The notes beneath the pieces are model-generated. The model did not search any database. It was given only the letters and a program-made list of their open reading frames with translations, and had not been told where the DNA came from. From Chloroflexota bacterium (GTDB lineage Bacteria > Chloroflexota > Anaerolineae > UBA4142 > SHND01), in contig JACQWQ010000071.1 of assembly GCA_016209205.1 (NCBI GenBank), positions 1 through 64,000 of the forward strand: a stretch of 64,000 bases of DNA, in the 5' to 3' direction. This document shows positions 41,799 to 50,349 of this stretch, piece by piece. Position 1 is the stretch's first letter. Each line of letters begins with the position of its first letter. The position numbers and the translations under genes are program-made.

Positions 41799-42213
41799 TA
41801 ATGGGCGAAAAAAATTGTGCTCAACGGCGGACGTGAGTTTGCGTTCACGGTTTAGGGATGTCTGAAATCTCAGAGCGAACCCCGTCACAAGATGGGGCAT
41901 CCCATAGATGTGCCGTCAAGCACAATGAGAGGTGAGAGAATCGGTGCAGCCCTAACCGAAACGTCTTGTGCAACGGTCATCTGCCGATGGACCTGGCTTG
42001 CACTGACCGGATGGTGAACGGTAAAATGGGTGGAGCCCATGCCCCGCCTCGACCATTTTGCCGGTCACCCGGCTGCGCCGCTTGGAATTGTACGCAGGAC
42101 GCTCGCGTGCGGCAGCCCGCCCACAATCCGAAATGGCGCCACTTGCTCTCACTAACCAATCTAGAGATGCCAAGTCAAAATTTGGTTCATGTCGCGTGCA
42201 AAATTCATTGGAA

Positions 42214-42359
42214 TACGGTACTGGACTCTGGCGAATTTTGAAAACGGGCGAATTCTAGTTATTTCCGAAGGGTCGTATTAGAGCGTGAGAACAAGCGTTC
42301 GTCGGAAAATAACTATAGTTTCAGTAGTGGTTAGAAATTCGCCAGAGTCCAGTACGGTA
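42214..42359. mobile_element. MITE-like element, 146 bp with 25-bp terminal inverted repeats
   Basis: The left end (TACGGTACTGGACTCTGGCG...) and right end are inverted copies over 25 bp with one mismatch. A second inner inverted pair, TAGTTATTTCCGA against TCGGAAAATAACTA, brackets the centre. There is no transposase. The size and nested symmetry fit a non-autonomous insertion element or REP-like palindrome. Confidence 0.65.
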
Positions 42360-42452
42360 GGTTGTCCCTCTGCGGAAATGACAGCTGACTCTATTCCTTA
42401 CAGCGCCGCCACGCTATACTTCAGAGTGGATTCCTCTTTGTCAAAAGGGTTC

Positions 42453-42480
42453 TTGACTGGGTAGGTAAGATTGTTAAAAC
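42453..42480 (+). promoter_or_regulatory. Promoter of the response regulator gene
   Basis: TTGACT and TAAAAC are separated by 16 nt, 39 nt before the ATG at 42520. Confidence 0.55.
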
Positions 42481-42519
42481 AGCGAAATGACCCGCAGAGG
42501 AATCATCAGGAGGCATTGC

Positions 42520-43215
42520 ATGTCAACGCAAGGAACGATCCTCGTCATTGACGACGATAAAACATTACTACGATTGCTCCAGGAAGCACTCACCAAAGCG
42601 GGTTTTCAGGTTATTCTCGCATCCAATGGGATTGACGGCTTACAGGAAATGTATGCCCGCCAACCCGATTTGGTCTTGTTGGATGTGATGATGCCGCGAA
42701 TGGACGGTTGGGAAACCTTGACCCGTGTCCGTCAAATTTCACGTGTCCCCGTAATCATGCTCACCGCCAAAGACGCAGAGCAAGAAAAAGTGCGTGGCTT
42801 TAACCTGGGCGTGGATGATTACGTCACCAAACCGTTTAGTTTTGCAGAATTGATCGCGCGCGCCACTGCGGTCTTGCGCCGCTCGCGTACGACCGCACCG
42901 GTGACAAAAAACAAACGGTACAGCAGCGGCGATCTCGTCCTGGATGTAGATTCCCATCGCGTGACCAAAGCGGGGAAATTGGTCGAACTCACGCCCACCG
43001 AATTCCGCTTGCTCGAAACGCTGGCGGAACATGCCGGGCGCGTGTTGACGCACGAGCAGCTGCTTGAAAAAGTCTGGGGTTATGATGCCGGCGAGGACAC
43101 CGGGTATATCAAGCGGTACATCTGGTACTTGCGCCAAAAGTTAGAGGAAGACCCCACAAACCCGCAGCACATTCTCACCGAACGCGGCTTTGGCTATTCG
43201 TTCGCCGCAGATTGA
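42520..43215 (+). CDS. OmpR/PhoB family response regulator (orphan)
   Basis: The 231-residue protein has a receiver domain (ILVIDDDKTLLRLL; phosphoacceptor Asp in LVLLDVMMPRMDGWE near residue 53; Thr in IMLTAKD; Lys in VTKPF) and a winged-helix DNA-binding domain (ELTPTEFRLLETLAEHAGRVLTHEQLLEKVWG...RYIWYLRQKLEEDP...RGFGYSF). It should be phosphorylated by a histidine kinase, but none is adjacent. AGGAGGCATTGC precedes ATG 42520; the track start is 11 codons upstream. A strong terminator follows. Confidence 0.93.
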   Translation: MSTQGTILVIDDDKTLLRLLQEALTKAGFQVILASNGIDGLQEMYARQPDLVLLDVMMPRMDGWETLTRVRQISRVPVIMLTAKDAEQEKVRGFNLGVDDYVTKPFSFAELIARATAVLRRSRTTAPVTKNKRYSSGDLVLDVDSHRVTKAGKLVELTPTEFRLLETLAEHAGRVLTHEQLLEKVWGYDAGEDTGYIKRYIWYLRQKLEEDPTNPQHILTERGFGYSFAAD

Positions 43216-43222
43216 CCCGCAG

Positions 43223-43257
43223 AAAAACTTGGCAATGCAAATTGCCAAGTTTTTTTC
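43223..43257 (+). terminator. Intrinsic terminator after the response regulator gene
   Basis: AAACTTGGCAAT pairs with ATTGCCAAGTTT over a short loop, followed by a run of T. Confidence 0.95.
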
Positions 43258-43345
43258 TTACACCAAAGCAAAATGCAATCGTAACCGAATTATGACAACG
43301 CGGCGTGATAGTAAGGGTACACCATCAGCAGTTTTGGAGGAACGC

Positions 43346-43798
43346 ATGAACCCTCGACTCGTCCGTGACTGGATGACGCCGCATCCGATTACGATTGATT
43401 CCAAGACCGTCCTGCCCGACGCGCACCGCTTGATGCGGGACAGTCACATTCGGCGCTTGCCTGTCGTCGAACGCGGCAAACTTGTCGGCATCGTCACGCT
43501 GGGCGACATTCGCGAAGCGGAACCTTCGCAAGCCACGACCTTGAGCATTTATGAGTTGCATTATCTCCTCAGCAAACTCACCGTCGAACAAATCATGTCG
43601 CGCAATCCGATCACGATCGCGCCGGAGCAAACCGTGCGTGAAGCCGCGCGTTTGATGCTGGAACATAAAATCGGCGGACTCCCCGTCCTTGAGCCGCAAA
43701 CCGGCAAGTTGGTGGGCATCATCACTGAATCTGACATTTTCCGCATCTTTGCCCAAGAACCCGAAGTGGAACAAGAACCGATTACGGTTATGGCTTGA
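43346..43798 (+). CDS. CBS-domain pair protein
   Basis: The 150-residue protein is two CBS domains (about 8-62, VRDWMTPHPITIDSKTVL...GKLVGIVTLGDIRE; about 82-140, VEQIMSRNPITIAPEQTV...GKLVGIITESDIFRIF) that normally bind adenosyl ligands and act as energy sensors. No effector domain is attached. The track ORF begins within the preceding terminator; ATG 43346 follows GGAGGAACGC. It may act with the response regulator or with a partner encoded elsewhere. Confidence 0.9.
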   Translation: MNPRLVRDWMTPHPITIDSKTVLPDAHRLMRDSHIRRLPVVERGKLVGIVTLGDIREAEPSQATTLSIYELHYLLSKLTVEQIMSRNPITIAPEQTVREAARLMLEHKIGGLPVLEPQTGKLVGIITESDIFRIFAQEPEVEQEPITVMA

Positions 43799-43915
43799 GC
43801 CGCACCGACCAAGCTGTGGGGGCTGTTCGCATCGCCGCGCATCCGGCTCAAGTTACCCCGCAATTGTCCGGCTGCGCCTGCCTCTCGCGCGTAGAGAGCC
43901 ACGCGCAGACACAAT

Positions 43916-44305
43916 ATGAACAATCTATCTTTAACGCTCCTCATCGTCGGCGGGTTTTTCAACCTGGGCTTTGGTCTGTTTCACCTGACGTTCTGGCGAG
44001 TCTTTCGGTGGAAAGAAGAGTTGGCATCGCTCTCGTTTATCAATCGAGGAATTGTCCAAGTCCTCAACCTGTGCCTGACTTTTGTCTTTTTCGTTCTGGC
44101 GTACATCTCGTTCTTTCACGCTTCCGAGCTGCTGAGCACGAAATTGGGCGCGGCGTTGCTGACCGCCATCGCGCTGTTCTGGTTCCTGCGCGCGGTTGAG
44201 CAGGTAATCTTCTTTCGCCTGAGACGGCCCGTGTCGCTCATCCTAACCCTCGTGTTCTTGCTGGGCAGCGCGCTTTACCTCGCGCCGTTGATATTGGAGT
44301 TTTGA
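43916..44305 (+). CDS. Small integral membrane protein, four helices
   Basis: Not recognised at family level. The 129-residue protein has four hydrophobic segments (LTLLIVGGFFNLGFGLFHLTFW; VQVLNLCLTFVFFVLAYISFF; ALLTAIALFWFLRAV; SLILTLVFLLGSALYLAPLIL) with basic loops between. The ribosome site is poor. It ends 29 nt before the broken sigma factor gene and might once have formed an operon with it. Confidence 0.7.
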   Translation: MNNLSLTLLIVGGFFNLGFGLFHLTFWRVFRWKEELASLSFINRGIVQVLNLCLTFVFFVLAYISFFHASELLSTKLGAALLTAIALFWFLRAVEQVIFFRLRRPVSLILTLVFLLGSALYLAPLILEF

Positions 44306-44334
44306 GCTACAGGCCTGGTGTAAACAACTCCCTT

Positions 44335-44748
44335 ATGCACGAGAACCAAGACGCCGTCTCCATTCCCGCGCTGGTCGAGAACTACGGGCGAATGGTTTCG
44401 TCGCTTTGCCGTCGCATGATAGACGACGAAGAAACTGCCCGAGACGCTGCACAGGAAGCTTGGCTAGAGATTATCAAGAGTCTGCCTTCCTTTCGGGGAG
44501 ACTCGAAGGTTTCGACCTGGATTTATGCCATCACCTGTCGCGTCGTGATGCACCGGGCGCAGGCAGAAAAAATATACTCGACCAGGTTTCTGAAAGGTTA
44601 CTTCCACGAAAAAGAAAGAGATTTGCCATCGTTCTCTCACGACTGGGAAAAGAAACTCTGGGTAAAGGAAATGTGCGACAAATCGACTCCTATCACTCCG
44701 GTATCGTGCAGGGTCATCAAGAAAAAATTACTGATCCAGTCGGGCTGA
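44335..44748 (+). pseudogene. ECF sigma factor, truncated after region 2
   Basis: Residues 10-72 match sigma-70 region 2 (ALVENYGRMVSSLCRRMIDDEETARDAAQEAWLEII then GDSKVSTWIYAITCRVV). The linker leads into the WEKKLWVKEMCDK segment that normally precedes region 4, but after Lys116 the homology stops. The remaining residues (STPITPVSCRVI...) are read from the reverse strand of an unrelated gene fragment. Without region 4 it cannot recognise -35 elements. ATG 44335 is preferred over the TTG in the track. Confidence 0.75.
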
Positions 44749-44813
44749 CCGGCGTGTGCGATGTATTTTTGCGCAAACACATTCGCGCCGTTGCCCAAAA
44801 GTGGGTTGTGCAT
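44679..44813 (-). pseudogene. Fragment of an O-antigen ligase/polymerase-like gene
   Basis: On the minus strand this 135-bp piece reads NPLLGNGANVFAQKY, then WISNFFLMTLHDTGVIG. This resembles the conserved periplasmic loop and following helix of Wzy/WaaL-type O-antigen proteins. It has no start or end of its own, is fused in frame behind the FluC fragment, and abuts the truncated sigma gene on its other side. Confidence 0.5.
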
Positions 44814-45008
44814 CCAACGCGGGTCAAGCAGAAAACGTTCAGTCGCCAGCGTAATAAAAATACCGAGGATGCGTGTGCCCGTGAGATTGACAACGAGCGC
44901 GCCAAACGGGAAGGATGCGCCGAGCCGCTGCGCGACCCAATCGCCCACCCCGTATCGCAAATTCGCACCCGCAATCGCGCCAATCGAAATCAATAAAAAG
45001 CGATCCAT
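44814..45008 (-). pseudogene. crcB: FluC/CrcB fluoride channel, N-terminal half only
   Basis: The 65 codons after ATG 45008 encode a typical FluC start (LLISIGAIAGANLRYGVGDW, FPFGALVVNLTGTRILGIFI, ERFLLDPRW) with two membrane helices. The GxTTFSTF helix and the fourth helix are absent; the frame instead enters the O-antigen-like piece. A working channel is not expected. In the G-T-R-I-L-G segment an Arg replaces the usual hydrophobic residue. Confidence 0.75.
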
Positions 45009-45276
45009 TTGCTCCGAGCATACCCGAACGGGCGCGGTTTGAAAGTAAGCGGGATTACGGAAGGGGCAGGCAAGCGGTTATTGCCGGGCGAGCAGGTTTA
45101 TCACCAGCACCGCCGACCGCGAAAATTCGGTTGAGCCACAGCCCAAACCGTCGCACGGGTCATGGTTCGCGAAAACCGGCGCGGGAGCAAAGAGTGCAGG
45201 GGCTTCATGGTTCGGCTGCCAAGACGACCCCTGCCTTTCTTCCCTCGCGTATTGGGAGAGGTAAAAGCGGTGTAAG
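45009..45276. other. Gap between the fluC fragment and larA
   Basis: No gene is seen in 268 bp. GCAGGGG and CCCCTGC form a 7-bp stem near 45198-45236 followed by CTTTCTT, a weak terminator-like structure. A GGTGATAAACC...AACCGCT stretch on the minus strand hints at a fluoride riboswitch but does not pair correctly. Confidence 0.4.
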
Positions 45277-46536
45277 TTAGGTGAAAGGGGCGCGGTACAG
45301 CACTTCTCCCGCGTGTTCTACAACTAGAATTCCTTCTCCTTCCCGATTCTTCCACTCATCCACATTTATCGCGCGATAATCGGCGTACCCCAAATTGATT
45401 CGCCGACAACGCGCCTCGGGAATAGTCGTCGCGAGCGTAACCCGAATGCGCGGCGATTCGATGCCGCGCCCCGCGTCGTACTCGCCCGCGCCTTTGACAT
45501 GCGTGCTGTGCGCTTTGACGGCGCCGGGCACATCCCGAAATCTTTCGGCTTGTTTGACGAAATAATCGCGCACGTGATAGCCCACGCGGTCAATCAGCGC
45601 GCCGTGGGTGTATGAAACTTCGGAAATATGCGGCGCGTAGATAATGACTTGGCCGCCAGCGGCAATCGCGGGCTCGGTCTTGTACATCGCTTTCGCCGCC
45701 GTCCATAAATCGTCATACCGAGTTGAGGGCATCGAGAGCACACGGGTGAACAGACGCGGGACGCGGATGATGTTCAATTGTGCGGACAAATCGGCGGCGG
45801 CGGCGAACGCTTCGCGATAAGCGCCAATGAATATACCGCGCAATTCGCTGCCCTGCATGACGAGTGAAATGCAAACAATCGGGACGGGAACGAATTCTGC
45901 CGCCCGATGCACGACGCGGCGCACGAGCGTATCTTTCACGCCAATCGTTCGCATACTCGTCTGAAGCGCGCCGAGCCAATGCGTGGCGTTGATGATCTCT
46001 GCGCCGGCGACGCCGGGGATCAGGTATTTCGCGCCGCCGGAAAAGCCGGCCACTTCGTGGGGAAAGACGGGGCCGCACAGAATGAGTAATGCGTATTGCG
46101 CAATGAGTTTGTTGAGACGGACGGTCACAGGTTCATCGAGCATGCCGTCCGTTAGTTGGAGCAGCTCCTCGCGCGGGATCGTGCCAAAGGTTTCAAGCGC
46201 GTCGGGCAAATCCCAGCGATGATTCAAAATGGTAACGTTAGGGTATTTCGCTTGGCGCTCGTCGCGTGCGACGCCGACGAGTTTATCAATCGCGCGATCG
46301 TTCATTGGCGGATGCGTGCCCAGCGCGATCAGATAATCGAGCCGCGCGGCGCGGCGCCCAATCGTTTCGTACAGCACGCGAAACAGCATGGGAATCGGCG
46401 CGGTGCGTGTGCCATCGGGGATGATAACGAGGACGCGTTGGTTCGCGAGCGGCAAAGCATCAAATGCCCGCGCGACGAGCTGGAGAATTTCGTCCGAACT
46501 AGATGGAGGGGTAAGTGAATGGAGCAAAGCAAACAT
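45277..46536 (-). CDS. larA: LarA-like nickel-pincer racemase/epimerase
   Basis: The 419-residue protein belongs to the LarA (DUF2088) family of 2-hydroxyacid racemases and epimerases. Visible motifs are IIPDGTRTAP near 38, ALGTHPPM, NHRWDLPD with a catalytic-type His, and GPVFPHEVAGFSGGAKYLIPG carrying the second His and the Lys that binds the nickel-pincer cofactor. No larB/C/E cofactor genes are in the window. As the last gene of a uronate operon it probably acts on a sugar acid rather than lactate. It starts 81 nt after the SDR gene with no clear ribosome site. Confidence 0.83.
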   Translation of the reverse strand: MFALLHSLTPPSSSDEILQLVARAFDALPLANQRVLVIIPDGTRTAPIPMLFRVLYETIGRRAARLDYLIALGTHPPMNDRAIDKLVGVARDERQAKYPNVTILNHRWDLPDALETFGTIPREELLQLTDGMLDEPVTVRLNKLIAQYALLILCGPVFPHEVAGFSGGAKYLIPGVAGAEIINATHWLGALQTSMRTIGVKDTLVRRVVHRAAEFVPVPIVCISLVMQGSELRGIFIGAYREAFAAAADLSAQLNIIRVPRLFTRVLSMPSTRYDDLWTAAKAMYKTEPAIAAGGQVIIYAPHISEVSYTHGALIDRVGYHVRDYFVKQAERFRDVPGAVKAHSTHVKGAGEYDAGRGIESPRIRVTLATTIPEARCRRINLGYADYRAINVDEWKNREGEGILVVEHAGEVLYRAPFT

Positions 46537-46617
46537 CGTCGTGTTTCACAATCTATCCGCTTTTCGTCACAGCGTACTGGATCGCATCCCTAATCCGCAA
46601 CCCGCAATCCGAAATCT

Positions 46618-47439
46618 TTACACGCCGCTGAACGCGCTAAATCCTCCATCAATGGGCACCACAACCCCTGTCACGAACTCGGATGCGGGTGAGAGCAACC
46701 ACAACACCGCGCCGCCGAGATCGCGCAGTTCGCCAAAACGCGCCATTGGCGTGTGCGCGAGAATCGCCTTGCCGCGCGGCGTCAGTTCGCCGCTCTTTTC
46801 ATCCATCAGCAAAAAGCGATTTTGCTCGGTGAGGAAAAAGCCGGGCGCGATGGCGTTGACGCGGATTTTGGGCGAGTACTCTTGCGCCATATGCACGGCG
46901 AGCCATTGGGTAAAATTGCTGACACTCGCTTTGGCGGCAGAGTATGCCGGAACGCGTGTGAGTGGACGGAACGCGTTCATAGACGAGATGTTCAAGATCA
47001 CGCCTTCGCCGCGCTCCGCCATTATTTTTCCAAACACCTGCGATGGCAGAATCGTACCGAGCAGATTCAAATCAAACACCGCGCGCAGGGCATCGGCAGG
47101 CAGGTCGAAAAAGGAGAGAGCCGGTCCCGTCGTTGCGCGTGGGTTGTTGCCGCCGGTCGCATTCACGAGGCCGTACACACCGGCATATCTGCTGAGGATT
47201 TCCTCCGCCGCGCGTTCCAGTGACCCTTTGTCCAGCACGTCCGCCTGTACGGCGATGACGTGTTCGTTCAGCAGATTCAATTCGCGCGCCTTGGCGGGGT
47301 TGCGCGCCAGGATGGCGCTGTTCGCGCCCACGGCCGAAAGCGCGCGCACGATCTCACGTCCCAGCACACCCGTGCCGCCGGTGACGACGATGGTCTTGCT
47401 CGTCAGGTCGAACTTGCCAGTGATTTCGTGGCTGCTCAT
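46618..47439 (-). CDS. SDR family oxidoreductase, probable D-mannonate/fructuronate reductase
   Basis: The 273-residue protein is a classical short-chain dehydrogenase: TGGTGVLG (NAD(P) binding, residues 20-27), NATGGNNP, ISSMNAF with catalytic Ser, YSAAK with Tyr and Lys, and the C-terminal VVVPIDGGFSAFSGV. The long insertion between NATGG and FDLNLLGT and the sequence style match SDR enzymes found with UxaC/UxaE that reduce fructuronate to mannonate. Substrate is inferred from the operon. Its ATG overlaps the uxaE stop by 4 nt. Confidence 0.85.
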   Translation of the reverse strand: MSSHEITGKFDLTSKTIVVTGGTGVLGREIVRALSAVGANSAILARNPAKARELNLLNEHVIAVQADVLDKGSLERAAEEILSRYAGVYGLVNATGGNNPRATTGPALSFFDLPADALRAVFDLNLLGTILPSQVFGKIMAERGEGVILNISSMNAFRPLTRVPAYSAAKASVSNFTQWLAVHMAQEYSPKIRVNAIAPGFFLTEQNRFLLMDEKSGELTPRGKAILAHTPMARFGELRDLGGAVLWLLSPASEFVTGVVVPIDGGFSAFSGV

Positions 47440-48932
47440 AGTGGATTATTCGCTGCAAAGGGTTTCAGGTGTCTCACAAAATGCTTTTCCAGATTCGCGG
47501 CGTACGCGTCTTCATTCGCGCGCAGGAATGCCATCATCTCCTCTTTGAACCGCGCTTTTCCGGTCGCGTCTCGCGCGTTCAATACTGACCCGTACGTGAC
47601 GTGCAAAATCTGCCGCGCGTCGAACTGGTTCAAGAGCGCGGGGAGATCGGCGTCGCTCAGCGCGTCGCCAAGCGGCGCGCGTGCGAGTTGGGCGGAGACG
47701 TGGTACGTCGCGCGGTCGGCTGCATAGTGCTCGCGCGCAAACGCGTAAATCGCGCGCAAGAGTTCCGGCTCGATTTGTGCGACGGTCCGCAAGGCTTCGA
47801 GGTAACTCGTGCCTGCCGTCTTGAGATGCACCAGCCCGCGCGCCTGGCGCATCGCGATCTCATAGACGCTGAACTTGTCCGATCCCGAGTGGAGCGACAA
47901 CTTGTATGGGCCGAGACACCGCGCGATTTCCGCGTGAACGGCAAGATCGCGCTCGAACGCGTCCAGGTCCCCGATATAGTCAACGCCTTTCTCAAAACGT
48001 CCGCTATAGCGCGGCGCGAGCGAGATGAATGGCACGCCGAGCCGTTTGAGTTCGCTGGCGAAATAATAGTGCTCGACGTGCGTGGTCGGCGTTTCTGTCT
48101 CGTCCACCGAAACCTCTAACTCGAACTCGACACTCGTACTCGTCAGATGGCGGTACATTTTCGCGACGTGCGCGAGCGCGCGTCCGTATTTAGCGGCGGC
48201 GCGCAGCAGGTCGTCAGTTTCGGGTTTCAAGTTCCGAGTTTCCAGTCGCACCGTTTTGCCTGCGTAGCGCGTCGCCAGATCACGCGGCGTGCCTTCCAAT
48301 TCCTGCCACGGGAGCAGGTCCACGAAATGCCGGAGCTCGGTCGCACTCGCGCGGTCTGCCGCGCTGTTCACGTATTCGCCGGGATCAATCGTATAGAACG
48401 AATACTCTGCCGCGACACACGCGTCAAGGTCGTCCGTCGTTTTCAAATGGTCAGCATCCGCGCCCACCGCGCTTTTCCAACCGGCTTGAAACGCGCCCCA
48501 CGTTGCATCGTCCAGAACCCCTGGCGGGGTACGTCCCGTGCGCGCGTTTTCGCGAATGGATTGCTGCGCGAAAATTGGCGCGAGGTTTTCCGCGCGCGCC
48601 GCGCGCAGCGCGCGAATGTGACCGACGGTGGCGAGTCCGAGCCGATCCCCAAAGCCCGCCGACGTTTGCAAGCCGAGCCGCACGGGTTTGAGCCAAGGCA
48701 CTGCCGCGCGCAGTGCGCGCGCGTTGTGCGCCGTGAGGGGGCAGAGGGTGAGGACACGGTTGTCGTTCAGCGCGCGGGGTTCGCCATCGAAGGGGATGGG
48801 AAAATGGTGAGTAGTCGGAGCGCGGACGGCGAGCAACTTGCGATGGGCGTCTTGCGTCATCCAAAACGTCGCGTCGTTGTGCTGGACGTGCGAACTGTGC
48901 AGACCAGCGCCTCCCGACGGCAGCTCTATCAT
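47436..48932 (-). CDS. uxaE: Tagaturonate epimerase family protein (UxaE)
   Basis: UxaE interconverts tagaturonate and fructuronate, linking galacturonate and glucuronate breakdown. The 498-residue protein shows the family features LGLQTSAGFGDRLGLAT, the IFAQQSIRENARTGR block, LRAAAKYGRALAHVAKMYRHL, HVEHYYFASELKRLGVPFISLAPRY and LSLHSGSDKFSVY. ATG 48932 follows GAGGAACAA; the track start is 27 codons upstream, inside uxaC. Near residue 230 the stretch TVRLETRNLKPETDD is encoded by GAAACTTGAAAC-like words, resembling the repeat patches in carA and carB. Confidence 0.88.
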   Translation of the reverse strand: MIELPSGGAGLHSSHVQHNDATFWMTQDAHRKLLAVRAPTTHHFPIPFDGEPRALNDNRVLTLCPLTAHNARALRAAVPWLKPVRLGLQTSAGFGDRLGLATVGHIRALRAARAENLAPIFAQQSIRENARTGRTPPGVLDDATWGAFQAGWKSAVGADADHLKTTDDLDACVAAEYSFYTIDPGEYVNSAADRASATELRHFVDLLPWQELEGTPRDLATRYAGKTVRLETRNLKPETDDLLRAAAKYGRALAHVAKMYRHLTSTSVEFELEVSVDETETPTTHVEHYYFASELKRLGVPFISLAPRYSGRFEKGVDYIGDLDAFERDLAVHAEIARCLGPYKLSLHSGSDKFSVYEIAMRQARGLVHLKTAGTSYLEALRTVAQIEPELLRAIYAFAREHYAADRATYHVSAQLARAPLGDALSDADLPALLNQFDARQILHVTYGSVLNARDATGKARFKEEMMAFLRANEDAYAANLEKHFVRHLKPFAANNPL

Positions 48933-48939
48933 TTGTTCC

Positions 48940-50349
48940 TCACGCGTTGTCCAATTTGTATGCGCTCTTTGCCAGTCCGTACGCCATCGCGTACATCGTC
49001 TCGACGGCGTCATCCAGGTCTATGATTTCGCGCGTGACCAAGCCCGCCAGCCAATTCGCGCTGGCGCGCCGCCATAGGTCATGCCGCGCGGGAATGGAGC
49101 AAAAGGCGCGGGTGTCGTCGTTAAAGCCCACCGTGTTGTACAACCCCGCGGTTTCGATCACCTGATCCAGGTAGCGTGCCATGCCGTTCAAACTGTCAAA
49201 GAACCACCACGGCGGACCGAGCTTGAGCGCGGGATAGTGACCTGCCAGTGGCGCGAGTTCGCGCCCGTGCGTCGTCTCGTCGAGCGTAAAGAGAATCAGC
49301 GTCAGCCGCGTATCGTTGCCGTACTTGGTGAGGAGTGGACGCAGGTTGCGCGTAAATTCGCCCTGCAGCGGAATGTCCGCGCCTTTGTCCGCCCCGAAAT
49401 GTTGAAAGAGGGTGTCATTGTGGTTGCGAAAAGAGCCGGGATGCAGTTGCATCACCAAACCGTCTTCTATGCTCATCCGCGCCATTTCCATTAACAGATG
49501 TCCTGTAAAGCGCGCGGCTTCATCCGGCGTGATTTCGCCGCGGAACGCGCGCTGGAAAATCGGTTCTGCCTCTGGCTCGGATAGTTCGCTTGTGTAGGCC
49601 GTGACCGCCGCGTGGTCGGTCGCCATCGCGCCCAGCTGCTTGAAAAACGCGCGGCGATTCTCTAGCGCGCGAATGAACGAGCGATAATCGTGCACCTCGA
49701 TGCCGCTCACTTGACTCAGCGCGTCAATGTGCTCGCGCCAGTTCGGCGTGTCCAGATTCACGACCGCATCGGGGCGGAAGGTGGGGCGGATTTTGCCATG
49801 CCATCCCGAGGCGCGGATATTGATGTGGTGCGTCAGCGGATCCGTCGCCGCGTCGGTCGTGCAGAGTGTTTCGATGCGAAAGCGGTCGTAGAACGCGCGC
49901 GGGCGAAATGCCGGCGTGCCCAAGCGTTCGACGATTTGATCGTAAATGCGCTGAGCCGAAGCCCAAGTCAGTTTTTCGGTGATGCCAAAGATGTCGCGCA
50001 GTTCATCGCCAATCCAGATGCCGGTGGGCGTGCCGCGAAAGAGGTGAAAGTGATCCGCGAACGTTTGCCAGATTTTGCGATGGTCGCTCTCGACCGGTTC
50101 GCCGTCACGGCGGGGGATTCCCAGCCGTTCGAGCGGAATGCCTTGCGAATAGAGCATTCGGAAAACATAGTGGTCGGGAATGATGAACAGATCAACCGGT
50201 GTGCCGAACGTATAGTCCGGATCGGCAAACGCACGCGGGTCCACGTGACCGTGCGGACAGAGGAGCGGCAAGGTCGCCGCCTGCGCGTACAGGCGCGCGG
50301 CAAGCTCGCGCTGGTGCGGATCGGATGAGAAATAACGGTTAGCCGTCAT
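48940..50349 (-). CDS. uxaC: Glucuronate/galacturonate isomerase
   Basis: UxaC converts D-glucuronate to D-fructuronate and D-galacturonate to D-tagaturonate. The 469-residue product has the metal-binding LLCPHGHVDPRAFADP near residue 30, PDHYVFRMLYSQGIPLERLG, LCTTDAATDPL and LHPGSFRNHN, all usual for this amidohydrolase-fold enzyme. ATG 50349 overlaps the nagB stop by 4 nt; the track start is 25 codons upstream. It hands its product to UxaE and the SDR reductase, the next two genes. Confidence 0.93.
   Translation of the reverse strand: MTANRYFSSDPHQRELAARLYAQAATLPLLCPHGHVDPRAFADPDYTFGTPVDLFIIPDHYVFRMLYSQGIPLERLGIPRRDGEPVESDHRKIWQTFADHFHLFRGTPTGIWIGDELRDIFGITEKLTWASAQRIYDQIVERLGTPAFRPRAFYDRFRIETLCTTDAATDPLTHHINIRASGWHGKIRPTFRPDAVVNLDTPNWREHIDALSQVSGIEVHDYRSFIRALENRRAFFKQLGAMATDHAAVTAYTSELSEPEAEPIFQRAFRGEITPDEAARFTGHLLMEMARMSIEDGLVMQLHPGSFRNHNDTLFQHFGADKGADIPLQGEFTRNLRPLLTKYGNDTRLTLILFTLDETTHGRELAPLAGHYPALKLGPPWWFFDSLNGMARYLDQVIETAGLYNTVGFNDDTRAFCSIPARHDLWRRASANWLAGLVTREIIDLDDAVETMYAMAYGLAKSAYKLDNA

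Larger units (their letters stand above)
41799..42519. other. Structured intergenic region before the response regulator
   Basis: No ORF with coding character is seen in 720 bp. It contains an inverted pair at 42005-42080 (GGTGAACGGTAAAATGG against CCATTTTGCCGGTCACC, two mismatches), then the MITE-like element, then a promoter. The stretch 41920-41965 (GAGAGGTGAGAGAATCGGTG) has the look of a structured RNA but matches nothing I can name. Confidence 0.5.

Noticed and set aside
41920-42010. Group II intron or reverse transcriptase remnant
   Set aside because: GAGAGGTGAGAGAATCGGTG looked familiar, but no domain V or RT coding trace could be found.
45050-45125. Fluoride riboswitch before the fluC fragment
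   Set aside because: GGTGATAAACC and AACCGCT are suggestive, but the expected P1 pairing and the conserved GATG segment are absent.
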